The notes beneath the pieces were generated by a model that was given only the letters and a program-made list of their open reading frames with translations, was not told the origin of the DNA and did not search any database. From contig OZ014411.1 in assembly GCA_963965975.1 (NCBI GenBank), positions 15,272,446-15,336,445 on the forward strand: a stretch of 64,000 nucleotides of DNA, read 5' to 3'. This document shows, one piece after another, positions 51,001-61,499 of the stretch. The stretch comes from Xestospongia bergquistia (taxonomy: Eukaryota > Porifera > Demospongiae > Haplosclerida > Petrosiidae). A program made the translations under genes and the position numbers. Positions within the stretch are counted from its first letter, which is position 1, and the number at the start of each line of letters is the position of its first letter.

Positions 51001-52600
51001 TATTAAGAGAAGCACATTTGATGTATTGACATTGTTTGACATAAATGTTATAATCTCAGGTTAAAAAACAGGTTTGCATCATTAAATTACTTTGTTTTAC
51101 ATTTGACATATCAAGAACCTGTGACAATAACTTGACAGATATTCCATACAAATGATGTTCCATAATAGATAACTTATACAGTACTGATATTATTAGTATT
51201 ATGTATGTATTTTATAAATTGCAAAAAACCCTGTGAACTGTATACAGTGTCTTAAAACAACAATGACTAAGAAAATAAACACAACACCAATGGTTCAAAA
51301 AACTCAAATGTAAGGATATTAATTCATTAGTCAAATTACTGATAAATGTATAACTTTGAATAGTGGTTTAGCTAGCACCTTTAAATGGTGAGATTTAATT
51401 TGAAAAAGCAATAATATTAATTTTATTGCAATGTATTGTGAAGCTAAGATATCAGTTGGTCTAAGCTATGCACAGGGAGAAATTGTACAGTAAATAAGGT
51501 ATAGTAGTGGACTCTGTCACAGCATTGGTGTACATATTAACTAGGAATGATTAATATTGAGGTAATAGTGATTATAAAACTTTCTAGTAATTACATAGTC
51601 CTAAAGTTGTCAATGTCTTGGCTACAATGATTGGGTCATAAATCAATGTTTTCTATATAGTCATGTCACATTATAGCACTCCTTACTGAACAATAATAGT
51701 ACAGTTAATTTGAGCAAAGCTTATACTTATAACAAATAAAATCAGAAGACAGCAATTTAAAATATACAGTAATTGTCAGCTTAAATTATTATAATCAGCT
51801 ATCTCTAGTATTAACACTACACTACTCTTGTATCAACTTTTACAAACTACAAGTTTTAATGTGAATTCATGTCTAGTGTACACAAGTAATTTGTGTTTAT
51901 GGATTTGAGGCAACTATTATACTCATTTATGATCAGGTCCCTTCACTGAAAAAAAGCTTATATAGTATTCTCTATTTAATATTATGTGACTGTTTACTAT
52001 AATTATGCTTAAAAGTACTTCAAACATTGTCAACATGATGTTGTCTACAAGAATGTCAACAGTGATTAGAGGCCATGGGCAGTGAGTATGGAATACTATT
52101 TGTTACAAAAGGTGGTATTCTAAACCATATGACCCTGATATACAAGGTGACATTTGTAACACTTATATAATGCAAACATTACCCCTTAGCACATGTGCAT
52201 TGTATAGTTAACTATATTCACAGCTAGATACTAGATGCTAAACCTGAAACTGAAACCCAAAACTCTAAGCAGGCAAATGCCACTTGATACACATAGTGCT
52301 TTTTCTCACAGCAACAACAAAAGTTGTGCTGTTGAAACTTTATTGTCCTTTTGCAATAAATTACATTCAATAATATATCATAATAATATGTCATGTGCAA
52401 TAGGTATTCAAGTGCCTCATGTTGTACCGTGGACCCATTGTGCAACCAGCTGTGATTTTCTTTGATTATACACTCTTGAGGGTCTTTGTTCTTCTGTACA
52501 GATTGATCATTGTTATGTGAATACTTACCACAACCAAACAGAATGACAATAGATATAAAGGTTTCTCAGATTGCCAACTTGCTGCACTGAAAGAACTCAT
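30948..52600 (-). CDS. Ankyrin-repeat / ZU5 / death-domain protein (large gene)
   Basis: A cytoplasmic adaptor-type protein combining ankyrin repeats, a ZU5 module and a death domain. The start exon 52600-52529 (MSSFSAASWQSEKPLYLL, 24 codons) has a GTAAGT donor. Ankyrin exons, all phase 0: 50872-50780, 50485-50387, 44678-44580, 42236-42138, 41378-41280, 40608-40510, 39074-38976, 37991-37893, 37349-37254, 35321-35223, 32996-32898, 32849-32666. Most are exactly 99 bases (one 33-residue repeat). They alternate between type B (GWTALHYAS, IVEVLVNHGADIN) and type A (GSTPVLLA, LTKKGANLDIVN); a B exon is missing between 37254 and 35321. ZU5 exon: 32606-32047. Linker exons: about 31968-31841 and 31790-31620. 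Death-domain exon: about 31525-30948, stop TAA. The 37349 exon is one codon short. Introns reach 5.7 kb. All exons are open, so the gene is probably functional. Confidence 0.85.
32047..32606 (-). CDS. ZU5-domain exon of the ankyrin gene
   Basis: Opens LEDVSKWNIEYLNEEQ, then the ZU5 core (GYGFKFVIPPSSVEVGQEV, ILPPNVVLVSCFYQIK, FIRPINLYLQHNVEL, ISDFCLIGVI). ZU5 modules pair with ankyrin repeats and death domains in ankyrins and UNC5-type proteins. Acceptor at 32607-32608, donor GTATGT at 32046. Confidence 0.75.
33105..33230 (-). pseudogene. Decayed ankyrin exon inside the main gene
   Basis: Minus strand reads NNGHTEIV, stop, LFLQHNGYPNIC: an ankyrin repeat with an in-frame stop lying in an intron upstream of the 32996-32898 exon. 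A twin copy lies at about 28790-28880. Confidence 0.6.
33870..36830. repeat. Duplicated intron sequence in the ankyrin gene
   Basis: 33870-34200 matches 35440-35760 and 34134-34940 matches 36034-36830 (offset about 1.9 kb; for example agtatatatgatagagattc against agtatatatggtagagattc). These record tandem duplication of ankyrin exon-intron units. The A exon at 35223-35321 lies between the repeated blocks. Confidence 0.75.
35948..36023. repeat. (CA)n/(TA)n microsatellite
   Basis: A run of ca then ta/cata repeats within an intron of the ankyrin gene. Confidence 0.9.
36826..37000. repeat. (CTATTA)n-rich block, possible transposon fragment
   Basis: Begins CAGGCCTGGGGTCAATTAC, resembling a hAT terminus, followed by repeated ctattactatta hexamers. 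No matching inverted end was found, so the element call is tentative. Confidence 0.45.
39590..40480. repeat. Intronic satellite array, small (about 7 units)
   Basis: Units of about 104-155 bp sharing CATCCAGATGACAAGTTATT and caataatgaaagcaaaaaag. Lies between the type-B exon at 40510-40608 and the type-A exon at 38976-39074. The leading flank (39330-39590) is duplicated before the large array at 44820-45090. Confidence 0.9.
41379..42137. other. Ankyrin-gene intron with one satellite-like sequence
   Basis: Between A exon 41378 and B exon 42138. One degenerate stretch near 41755-41830 (acaatcacatgacaagtaat, then aaagaaaagattaa) resembles a single satellite unit. Confidence 0.35.
42640..44110 (-). 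mobile_element. Ty3/gypsy-type LTR retrotransposon relic
   Basis: Minus strand, in an intron of the ankyrin gene. Order 5' to 3': retropepsin-like remnant near 43900-43600 (IDTLRATGCSGIEVKKAF; the catalytic D-T-G is changed to A-T-G); H2C2-type integrase zinc region near 43250-43190 (TCDICLKTIHNK); integrase core pieces near 43100-42800 (VDYVTRYPEAMPFK, TQFVSECVTEYLS, LVKKFNDT). Multiple stops. The protease-to-integrase distance is too short for reverse transcriptase and RNase H, so that part is deleted. No LTRs were identified. Dead element. Confidence 0.7.
45090..50210. repeat. Intronic satellite array, large (about 35 units)
   Basis: About 35 counted occurrences of the CCAGATGACAAG core at spacing of mostly 142-155 bp. 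There are two unit types: about 144 bp with ctattgtaatgttaaagg, and about 154 bp with acttgtattagattatagag. Higher-order structure is visible: 47160-48080 repeats at 49190-50110 (offset about 2.03 kb), including the private variant ccagatgaagagtt at 47470 and 49500. Lies between the type-B exon at 50387 and the type-A exon at 44678. Confidence 0.93.
50490..52528. other. First introns of the ankyrin gene, otherwise empty
   Basis: Apart from the ankyrin cap exon at 50780-50872, I see only AT-rich sequence without domains or repeats. Confidence 0.45.
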
Positions 52601-52619
52601 CTCAACTGCTGTAAAGGAA

Positions 52620-55220
52620 CAATAACAACACAACGACAGTCATCCAGTGGCAAGTTATGCAGTAGGTTGTTTTCTGTAAGATTTAAGTGCCCAGACAGCA
52701 CCCAGTGCTCATACAGGGTAAAACAGTAATGTTCCCAGAGCATTCAAATCTGTTGATGGATCCTAAGAGATTAGTGGCATATAGTGGAATTCTGTAATAG
52801 CTCCTATTGTATTCACTCTTTGTGGTCATTTGGAGAGGTTAACTCACAGTGATATTCACAAAGTGAACATAATTACCTAATGCTTAATCTCACTTTGCAC
52901 AGAAGTTGTTTTTGCGGAAAGTTGCCTGACACAGTTGTGATGGATGGAAAGTGTATAATGATACTTTCCTGCATTAAGCAGCATTAACCATTACTTGCAG
53001 TGGTCCAATATTAACACTATCCTATATTCAAAGGACTTCAGTCTAAACATTGTCTTGAGTGTGCTTATGGAGACACAGAATGCACAGTTGTCTCCAGGGA
53101 CCAGATCTGACCAGCAGGAAATTTATCGAACAGTCCATTTCTAAGCTGGTGGACAGTAATAAAGGCAAGCTATTCAAAAGAGTTATTTCATTTTGGTTTC
53201 TGTCCTGGATCACCAGAATACAGGTACCTATACACATGCTTAAGGTCCCGTAAAGTGTCTCAAAAGATAAATGAATGAGTCCCCACAAGAAGGTTTGGAG
53301 AGCATAAAATTGCTGAAGACTAAGTGAACTACTTCACCTAATGTGGTGTAGTGATTTGTGGGTACAAATTGAATTCACCATCTCACTTGTTTTTTTCACT
53401 TTATGACTATTGTTATTTGTTGCAATTTCTTTCATAAACAAAACTAGAATGACAAAAATCTCATAGGCCAATTAACAAGTAGACTGTGGCCAATCAGCAT
53501 AACATTAATGGCATGTAGTGTAGGGCACTGCCATCACTTCCAGCTGGTAATTGAATAGACAGAAGGGATGCACATACTGAAGACCTCACACAGCTTCCTG
53601 CCCCATTGATTAATGCAGAAGGCAACAAAATTCAATACGTCAGTGACATCACTAAACTTTGAAGGATAGTAGCAGGAAATATTGGTTTCCTATCCAGACC
53701 AAACCATGGCCCTGTGCATCCTGTAAGGTATAAGATCAAGCTTCTACATTGGTCTGGACCTTAAACTACAACCCTTATTCCCTAGCCATCTCAGCAGGGA
53801 CAATCCTCAGCCAGTCAGTGAGTTTATCTAGAATGAATTGAATGAGGGCTGTATGGTAAACCACTTACAATGAGCAACAAGCACAAGTTCCTACTTGGCA
53901 TTACCAATAAAAATCATGCAATACGCATCAACCTGAGAAATACAATATTACCACAGATTTGTTGTCTCCTAGGGTCATAGTATAAATAATGCTATGTATC
54001 TAAACCTCTACAATTTAAGTTACATAAGGGTTGATAGGCACATGAATTGGTGGTGCAGATGGGTAGATGATCCCAACTGATAAGTTATATAGATTAACAT
54101 CAATACTAGTGTAATGGTCTATCCTAAAGGCACCTTATCAAAAACAGTTGCTATCCTTGCTTGAGCAACTATAGCATGCATACATGGTCATTTCTTAGAT
54201 GCACGATTGACTTCTCAGAAGTTGTTCATGAGCTGCTCTACAAGATGAGACTCAACATTGACTTCAGGGCTGACTTAGTATGGTGGACTCTGTTCATAGA
54301 AAGTTGGATAAGAAAAGTAATGGAATAAGCCTTATATCTTGTTTAGGTACATCAAGCCCTTCATTGACTGTGCAGTCAGATGCATCAGACAACAGGGAGT
54401 GTAATAGAGTGTGATACCATAATGGTATGAGGTACAGTGGGATGAAAAGTGGCTTTCAGCTATAAAATCTTTAAAGGAGGTCCTCAGAGTCATAAAATTG
54501 TGTTGTTCAAAAGTCACAATTAAAAAGCTATTTCTGTTACTACAAGGGAGAAGTTAACATGACTACTATTGTTGACTCCATGTCTTCAAGTAAAGCTTCA
54601 CCTGGTTCTTATCGATGCAATATCTTACCATATAAGCATAGAACTGCTCCATCTACTGTCAGACACTCAAGTCTAATGGCTCAGTCAGGACTGGAGGCAT
54701 TTGTTCACCACTTTTACACCAAAATTGTTTAGAAGACTGAACAGTTGTATTGTTCAGGATAAGACTACAGTACTACAGAATGTTCTGTCACATCCACAAT
54801 TTCAATGTATTACCATTGAGCTCAGATGTATTATGCATGTATGCGTCATTTTCAGCTAAGAATTGGTGAAACACTCCTCTATTAAATCCTATTTATCTGA
54901 GCTACTCAATTTCCAAATATCCGAAGGCCATTCTGACCTATGTCAAAAACTATTTGTATAGAGAATGTTGGATTATGTATTACAGGGCACAAAGCACTCA
55001 CAAGTGTGTCTAACATAAAAACGAAAACCCCTCAACATTTCAGATTAGATTAAATGCCTCAAAGACTGAACCAGTAGTTGATGTGTTTATTGTCCAAAAA
55101 ACATGATTTTTGTGCCTTATAACTGCCTTTGCAAAATAACGCCAGGGTCCAATGGAACAGCTCAGAAACAATGTTGTCCTGATAAATATCAGAACTATGT
55201 CAAATGAAAGGTTTGTGTTT
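52620..55220. other. No gene recognised, probably old transposon debris
   Basis: Composition is less AT-rich than the flanks and many short frames occur on both strands, but none gives a convincing domain. A decayed retroelement is possible; I could not place its motifs in a consistent order. Confidence 0.35.
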
Positions 55221-55226
55221 GAATTG

Positions 55227-55550
55227 TAGTTAACCTCGCTGTGCGTGGGCGCAGAGCAAGGGTTACTGTAGTCTGTCAGTGTGTCTGTGAATCTGTCTGT
55301 TACCCGGGCAAATGGCTTTGAACTGCTTTAACTCGGCAAATACGGCACTGGTAGCCACCAAACTATAGTGGAGGGTAGCAAAATTTCTGTACTTCTAAAG
55401 AATACTGCCAAAAGGAGCGTTAAACGAACAAAAAGCTTTAAAAGTCCGAAAAACCTTTGAAAAAAGCACAGCTTTTTAAAGTGAGAATTCTTGCAAAAAT
55501 ACTTCTTTGGAAAGTTATGACAGCTTTACTAACTTTTGGCAAACTAGACC
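55227..55550. repeat. Dispersed repeat, copy 1
   Basis: Begins taacctcgctgtgcgtgggc and continues with gttacccgggcaaatggctt. Matches 57620-57990 in the same orientation with small indels. GC content is higher than the surroundings. Mobile origin is likely; class unknown. Confidence 0.85.
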
Positions 55551-55589
55551 TTAATTGTAAAATCATCCTAACTTGATTAAGTGTATTAT

Positions 55590-57540
55590 TGTTGATGAAA
55601 GGGGCTATATTTTCTAAGTACATTAATTTATGAAGGCTATGGTCGTACAAAGTATCAAGATTGGAACATCTTCTTAGCAGGCCTATTTTCATTGTTTGTC
55701 TCATTCTTGATTACGAGAAAAGCAGTAACAGTTATGATGTAAACAAAACCAGTTATGCCTGCGAAAACGCTAAATATCACCTTTCGACAATATCAGCCAT
55801 CCGTACTATCAGGAGCGCATGAGCGTCGCGAAGGAGCGTCAAACTGCCATTATATTAACCATTGTCGAAACACTGTCAGGGATTATTCCATATAAGGAAA
55901 ATACACTTAAGTACCATAAGTACTGTTAAGTACGTGAGATGGAGCAATGAACATAATTACAATCATCAATGATGAGTAAAATGAAAAAACTAAAAAAAAG
56001 AAAGAAGTTATGTACATCGAGAAACATTTAAAAGAATTAGACTTGGAGGTTAAGGAGGCTTTTGTCATTAAAGAGGTGGAAAAAGTTGAACAACATATCT
56101 CTTTATTCACCTGTGTTATTAAAACCTCCTTTTGATATTAAGGTAAATATTATCTGATATTATAACATTATTAATACAATGAACAGTTACTACATCTTTC
56201 AGTTGCATGCACGGTTTACATTTCAAATCAAGTTTTCATATAAAGATTGGTGCATTTCTATAATCTGCACGGTGATGCCTCAGCTTGTCATGAACACTTC
56301 CTCTAGTTATAACTGCACGTCTGGCAATTCAGTGATGATAATTGACCTGAGGTGGCGTGCTTCACTTGGCTAAAGAAAGTCTCAACTGCGCTACCATTGA
56401 GACGTACTGGATATATTGTGTACCCTGAAATGTCCCATTTGTTCAGCCATTTGTGGGTCCATTGACAGAGTCGGCCGCTGTTTTCGTGTAAAAGGGACTT
56501 CCGTGTCTTCAGAAGGTCGCTTGGCCATCTTCTCTTAAATTTATCTATTTAAAGCACAGAGATTACAGCCCAGAAGCTATTAAAATGCAAAACACTTCGC
56601 AGTTATGTCCATATATGGACATACATTCTAAGCCTTGATTCGACAACAAAGGGAGTTTGACGCTCATGCGCTCCTGGTACTATCATGGACTATAATAGTT
56701 AGACTGTTTGGTATATAAAGAATTTCACTGTATATAAAACAAAAAAAGTAGGAATCTTGGATGACTTCAAGTAATCAGACATAACTGATGAACAAATAAT
56801 TTTTAGAATATTGTGTTCAACTGGTATTCATGTTCACAACTTAAGCTTAGACATATTATTCACTCTATTAATCCAATCATTACTGGTATGTGTTGACACC
56901 AAAAGATCAATAGATGTATCATATTATGTTGTACCTTGACCAATGGCTCTCTGGCATATACGTATGTTCATCAGTTATAACATACAGCCCTTTCTATAGT
57001 TGACATGATATACAATTGTAACTGATTTTCAACTATTTTCTAACACAAACTCGCCTTTTTACTTAACCTTACTTACATCACTATGAAATCAATACTAGTT
57101 CACATATACAAGTCCCAAAATTTTTGAACCACTATTCAAAATTTTACAAAATGCGCTTTTATTATTTTGCTTTTAGATGGAAACCATAAACTTGTTCAAT
57201 AATATGTGGGGTGATTGAAACTATAACAATGCCTCTGTCAAAGCTGCACTTCTGCATGTATCTCCAGCTTTATTTTATAAAAGACAAGAGAGTAATCCAT
57301 GGCATGATGTTTTTAATGCTATAACACAATTTTTTAATATATTCTACTCTTTTTACAAAGAAGACATTCTTAATCATCTATTGAAAGTCACTTGTTTGCT
57401 ATACATAGTGTTTGAATTGATAATGATCAACAGATGTTGTTGTTACAGAGAGTATGAATCAGTGCCACTTACTATTACAACTAGTAAATGAACCACCTCA
57501 AAAATCTTCAAAATATGGCATTGATCTGTATACTTAAACA
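55590..57540 (+). pseudogene. Integrase-like transposase gene relic, copy 1
   Basis: Matches 60150-62560 outside the insertions (for example ctttcgacaatatcag at both). Readable remains include RLFG-type sequence near 56705 and DGNHKLV near 57178. Much of the coding region is missing around the inserted element at 55810-56676. See copy 2 for the family assignment. Confidence 0.5.
55810..56676. mobile_element. DNA transposon (MITE-like) with 18-bp inverted ends
   Basis: CAGGAGCGCATGAGCGTC at 55810-55827 and its complement at 56659-56676. Flanked by the direct repeat GTACTAT (55803-55809 and 56677-56683). The left end carries a 13-bp internal duplication. The CAG start and 7-8 bp duplication suggest hAT-like. 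No transposase seen; one short frame inside (56179-56373) has no known domain. Confidence 0.75.
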
Positions 57541-57619
57541 ATAAAAATAAGAAACACGTAGAGTTTAATTTTACAAAGGATTATTTAGAGAGAAAAATTG
57601 TATAAAGTTTGGAATAATT

Positions 57620-57990
57620 ATTAACCTCACTGTGCGTGGGCGCATAGCGAGGGTTACTGTAGTCTGTTCAGTGTGTCTGTGCGTGTGTCTGTTACCCGGG
57701 CAAATGGCTTTGAACTGCTTTAACTCCGCAAACAAAACACTGGTAGCCACCAAACTATAGTGGAGTCTAGAAAAACTTGTGTACTTCTTAAGAATACTGC
57801 CAAAAGGAGCGTCAAACGAACAAAAAGCTTTAAGTCTGAAAACCTTTGAAAAAAGCACAACTTTAATCTCAGTGAAGACTCCAGAATTCAATAAAACCTC
57901 CTGCATACAGCTTATGACATTTTCCAACTTTTTAAAATGAGAATTTTGGCCAAAATACTTCTTTGGAAAGTTATGATAGTTTTACTAACT
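57620..57990. repeat. Dispersed repeat, copy 2
   Basis: Partner of 55227-55550 (taacctcactgtgcgtgggc). It has an additional block at about 57865-57925 (ctcagtgaagactccagaat) absent from copy 1. Confidence 0.85.
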
Positions 57991-58385
57991 TTTGGCAGTT
58001 ATCTTTTTCGATACATTGAGCGCAAACTAAAAATACTAGTACTATAGCTGTCATTGGAGAGTCACTAACTTATACTAAGAAGCTGGAAAGTATTGGACCT
58101 TTTGTCAATTAGAGTACAGTAGACGCACTAAACGGCTAAGCTTTTCCCAAGAGAAATGCTGAGTCATCAATAATCATCTTGCGCATCACGTGATTTATCT
58201 TTTGTCTTCACTTGAGGAGAATAAAGAAAGTCTCTGGATAAGACCACACCAAGCTTAAGCACTGCAGTGCATTTCATTGATTATTGAAATTAGAGGGACT
58301 AAATATTAGAATAATTACAGTATACTATATATAGAGTAGCTAAATGGAATTCTCAATTACACACGAATGTGCATAGAAGACAAGA

Positions 58386-59710
58386 AAAAAAAGGAATTGG
58401 AATGTCTGCTTCTGTAGAAGCATGACTCATCTAATTCTTACAGTTTCTTATTATAATATTCATAAAGTGATTGATATTTTGTAAGATTTCTTTTGACAAC
58501 CTTTGATCAAGATTTTGGAGATAAGCAGCAGACTAATTTTGGACATATCATATTCCATCGGTCACACCAAACTCTCCATTTAACAACAAGGCTATGCATA
58601 CATAAAGAAAAGCTATAAGAGTGACTGAAGCATACAGTTTACTCTCTTAGAATCAAGCATCAGCAAAATGTATCCAATTTGGTTGGGTTTATGACTTTGG
58701 CTGTGCATTCTTATGTCTGCCCTCAGCTTCCATACCAACTAGGTCATTAATAGGAATTTCCAAATACACAAAGGTGTGTGAAAGAAATAGAAAATGGGAA
58801 TTAGAACATTTGTTCTCAGCCTCTGTAGAAGCAAGACTTCTTATTCCTACAGTTTCTTACTATAATATATATGAAGAGATTCATATTTCTAAGAATTCTT
58901 TTAACAAGCCTCGGATCAACATTTTGTGGAAAAGAGATAAGCAGTAGACTAATTATGGTCATATCAAATTTCATACGCATGAGGCACATCAAACTCTCTC
59001 TACTCAACAACAAGGTTATGTATACATACAGAAACGCTATAGTGTCACTGAAGTATACAATATATTTCTATTTACTAACAAATGGTCAATTCAATAAAGA
59101 AGACTAATTCTACACAAAAATATAATTAGGCATTGAAATGGTTAATAAATTGCTACTAATCCATCTGTTTGTGAGTCAATTTAAAATGGGTTGTGCAACA
59201 AGGGTTACGAAAATAGTTCACCTTGTGTCCAATTACATGATGGTTTGTGAAAGTAATAAAAAAATGGGAATTGAAACATTTGTTCTCAGCCTCTGTAGAA
59301 GCACAAATCCTCTTATTCTTACAGTTTCTTACTATAATATATATGAAGAGATTAATATTTTCTAAGAATTCTTTTAACAACCCTCGGATCAACATTTTGC
59401 AGAAAAGAGATAAGCAGTAGACTAATTATGGTCATATCAAATTTCATATTCATGAGGCACATCAAGCTCTCTATTCAACAACAAGTTTATGCATACATAG
59501 AGAAAAGCTCTTAATGTGACTGAAGTATAAAATATATTTCTATTTACTAACAAATGGTCAATTCAATAAAGAAGACTAAATCTACACAAAAAATATAATT
59601 AGGCATTAAAATGGTTAATAAATTGCTAATAATCCATCTGTTAGAGAGGCATTTTAAAATGGGTTGTGCAACAAGGGTTACAAAAATAGTTCACTTTGTG
59701 TCCAGAGCCC
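58386..59710. repeat. Three tandem copies of a 410-470 bp repeat
   Basis: Starts near 58386, 58780 and 59250. Shared landmarks: ctctgtagaagca at 58812 and 59283 with a variant at 58404, and ataagcagtagactaatta. Copies 2 and 3 are very similar; copy 1 is more diverged. No coding potential seen. Confidence 0.8.
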
Positions 59711-59939
59711 ACTAGTGAATGGGTATGTGGTATGAGACAAAAAAACTAGATAGAATAATACTTAGGCTGTAATGAATAAGATATTTATTAATATGAATAA
59801 TAAACAATAGCATGTGGTAATATTATTGGTTATTAGGAACTATTTTAATGTTCATGAAGTGATACATAAACTATCTAACAAAGTAGGCTGAATGTTCTAA
59901 GTCCTTTCATGTTACTTATGACAAAGTAAGAAACAGCAA

Positions 59940-60060
59940 TATTGTAAACTTACCATAGTTTATGAATAACAGCTCATATGCGAGAACACAAGGACAGCAA
60001 ACGTTATAGTCATCCAATTGAAGAACAACAAAGTAAAAACTAAAGGCTGTCACGTAGAGT
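59940..60060. repeat. Direct repeat flanking transposase copy 2 (left)
   Basis: taccatagtttatga followed by related sequence (ctcatatgcgagaacacaag) recurs in diverged form at 62607-62690. May mark the ends of an old element containing the integrase-like gene. Confidence 0.45.
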
Positions 60061-60635
60061 AAAGGTAGTGATACGACACGCATTGACACGCATGCGCAGT
60101 ATTTTATGCATCAATTTGACGCATGCGTAAAGGTTTCTCAAAGGTCGAGCAACGTATCAAGAATGGAGACATCTTTTTGGGAGGCATGTTTTCATTGTTT
60201 ATCTGGTTTTTGATTAGAAGAAAAAACTGTAACAAACAATCTAAACAAAGCAAGCTCTGTCTGCGAGAACGGTAAATCACCTTTCGACAATATCAGACGT
60301 CCGTACTTTGATGACTGAGTCAAAAGAAACATCTGTCAATACAAGTATTGTTCAAGATATAGAAGTATTGACTAAAAAATTAGCAGACATGATCTCCACT
60401 TTAAAGGGTAACTTCAGTCATTTTTTAACATATTTTTTAAATTGTATATTATCAATGTATTATACTTGAAAGTCACGATTCACGCCTTGTTAGCTAAAAA
60501 AGATTTGTAGTGTCGCAGTACAACGTTCATGAAAACGCCGGAAACGGAACAGTAGCGGCCATTTTGAAAAACACTTCCTGTTTGAGGCGTGGTGATCTTG
60601 TGACGTAGATGGGGGAACCTTGTGAAGACTGAAGA

Positions 60636-61010
60636 ATGGGAAAGCGGTGTGTAGTAACTGGTTGCAGCAACACTCACAAGGATGGAGTGAGTCTGTTTAA
60701 ATTTCCCTCGGACAAAAAGTTGCGAAGAGAATGGATAAGACAGGTCCAACGAACTAGAGCCAAGTGGAAGGACCCAGGCGAATATTCTTGTGTGTGTAGT
60801 GCACATTTTGCTGAAGACTATTTCCAAGCCATATCTAGTATGTGCCAGAAAGTTGGCTTAAAGATGAAGCAAATGCTGAAGCCAGATGCTGTGCCAACTA
60901 TATTTCCCAGACCTTCTGATACTAAAATTCATAAAAGAGTATCTTCAGCATACAAAAAGAGAGAACACATAAGAATGTGTTTAATAGTAGATAATTATTG
61001 TGTTTTTTAA
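60636..61010 (+). CDS. THAP-type zinc-finger protein
   Basis: 124 residues with a full C2CH THAP domain at residues 1-90: MGKRCVVTGC gives the first two ligands (Cys5, Cys10), then FKFPSD, a conserved Trp at 33, C-S-A-H (Cys54, His57), and the closing AVPTIF motif at 85-90. THAP domains bind DNA and occur in P-element and Kolobok transposases. The start is the ATG 17 bases inside the left inverted repeat. After residue 95 the tail is basic (HKRVSSAYKKREH) and ends at TAA with no further domain, so a transposase C-terminus is missing or on an exon I cannot find. Confidence 0.88.
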   Translation: MGKRCVVTGCSNTHKDGVSLFKFPSDKKLRREWIRQVQRTRAKWKDPGEYSCVCSAHFAEDYFQAISSMCQKVGLKMKQMLKPDAVPTIFPRPSDTKIHKRVSSAYKKREHIRMCLIVDNYCVF

Positions 61011-61054
61011 GTACTATCATCCTTAGCAATTAATGAACCTAGCACTGCCATGGT

Positions 61055-61499
61055 AAATAATAGTTATGTACAGTGCATGTTTGATGCTACTGTAGGATAT
61101 AGGATTATACACTCAACATCCTCTGATTTTTTTTTCTTGTATTTCAGGAGTTTCGCAACAGCACACACACTCCAAGTTAGTTGGCATCATCACACAGTGC
61201 CCACAAACACACCTGGAGAAAACAGATTGCTTTATGTACAGATATGATTTGCTTTGTGTACTTACCAGTCCGTATTACCAAGCCTAGAATTATCCTCCAG
61301 ACTGGAATGATCTGATTCATTGTCTGAAGATTGACTATAATCTTATAGTAGCTTCTGGCTCATACATGAATGGCCTAACAGAATTTACACGAACTGGTTC
61401 CGAATCGATTTCTTCGTTTTCCTCAAAATCATACGAAGAATATGACATCTCCAGATCTCCAGTTTCTTCTTCAGAAGCAATTGATGAATCGTCAGACAT
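61055..61499 (-). CDS. P2X7 C-terminal (ballast)-like cysteine-rich protein, two exons, damaged
   Basis: Minus strand. Exon 61499-61266 starts MSDDSSIASEEETGDLEM, is acidic, contains RPFMYEPEA, then SSLEDNSRLGNTDW, ending at a GTAAG donor. Exon 61212 downward follows a tctccag acceptor in perfect phase: W-C-V-C-G-H-C, then MMPTNLECVCCCE, then ECIILYPTVASN. The pattern LGNTDWC-x-CG-x-C, MPT, EC-x-CC and EC-I is that of the P2X7 receptor's C-terminal cysteine-rich domain, which also exists as free-standing proteins in invertebrates. Damage: a frame change near 61325 after EPEAT, and one in a run of nine A residues near 61135; a stop follows. No ion-channel part is present. Confidence 0.72.

Noticed and set aside
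52620-55220. BEL/Pao-type retrotransposon on the minus strand
   Set aside because: Some short matches looked suggestive, but their order did not fit the element's domain order.
61147-61247. Second exon of the THAP gene on the plus strand (after ttgtatttcag)
   Set aside because: The same bases on the minus strand encode the conserved cysteine exon of the P2X7-C-like gene in correct phase, which explains the sequence better.
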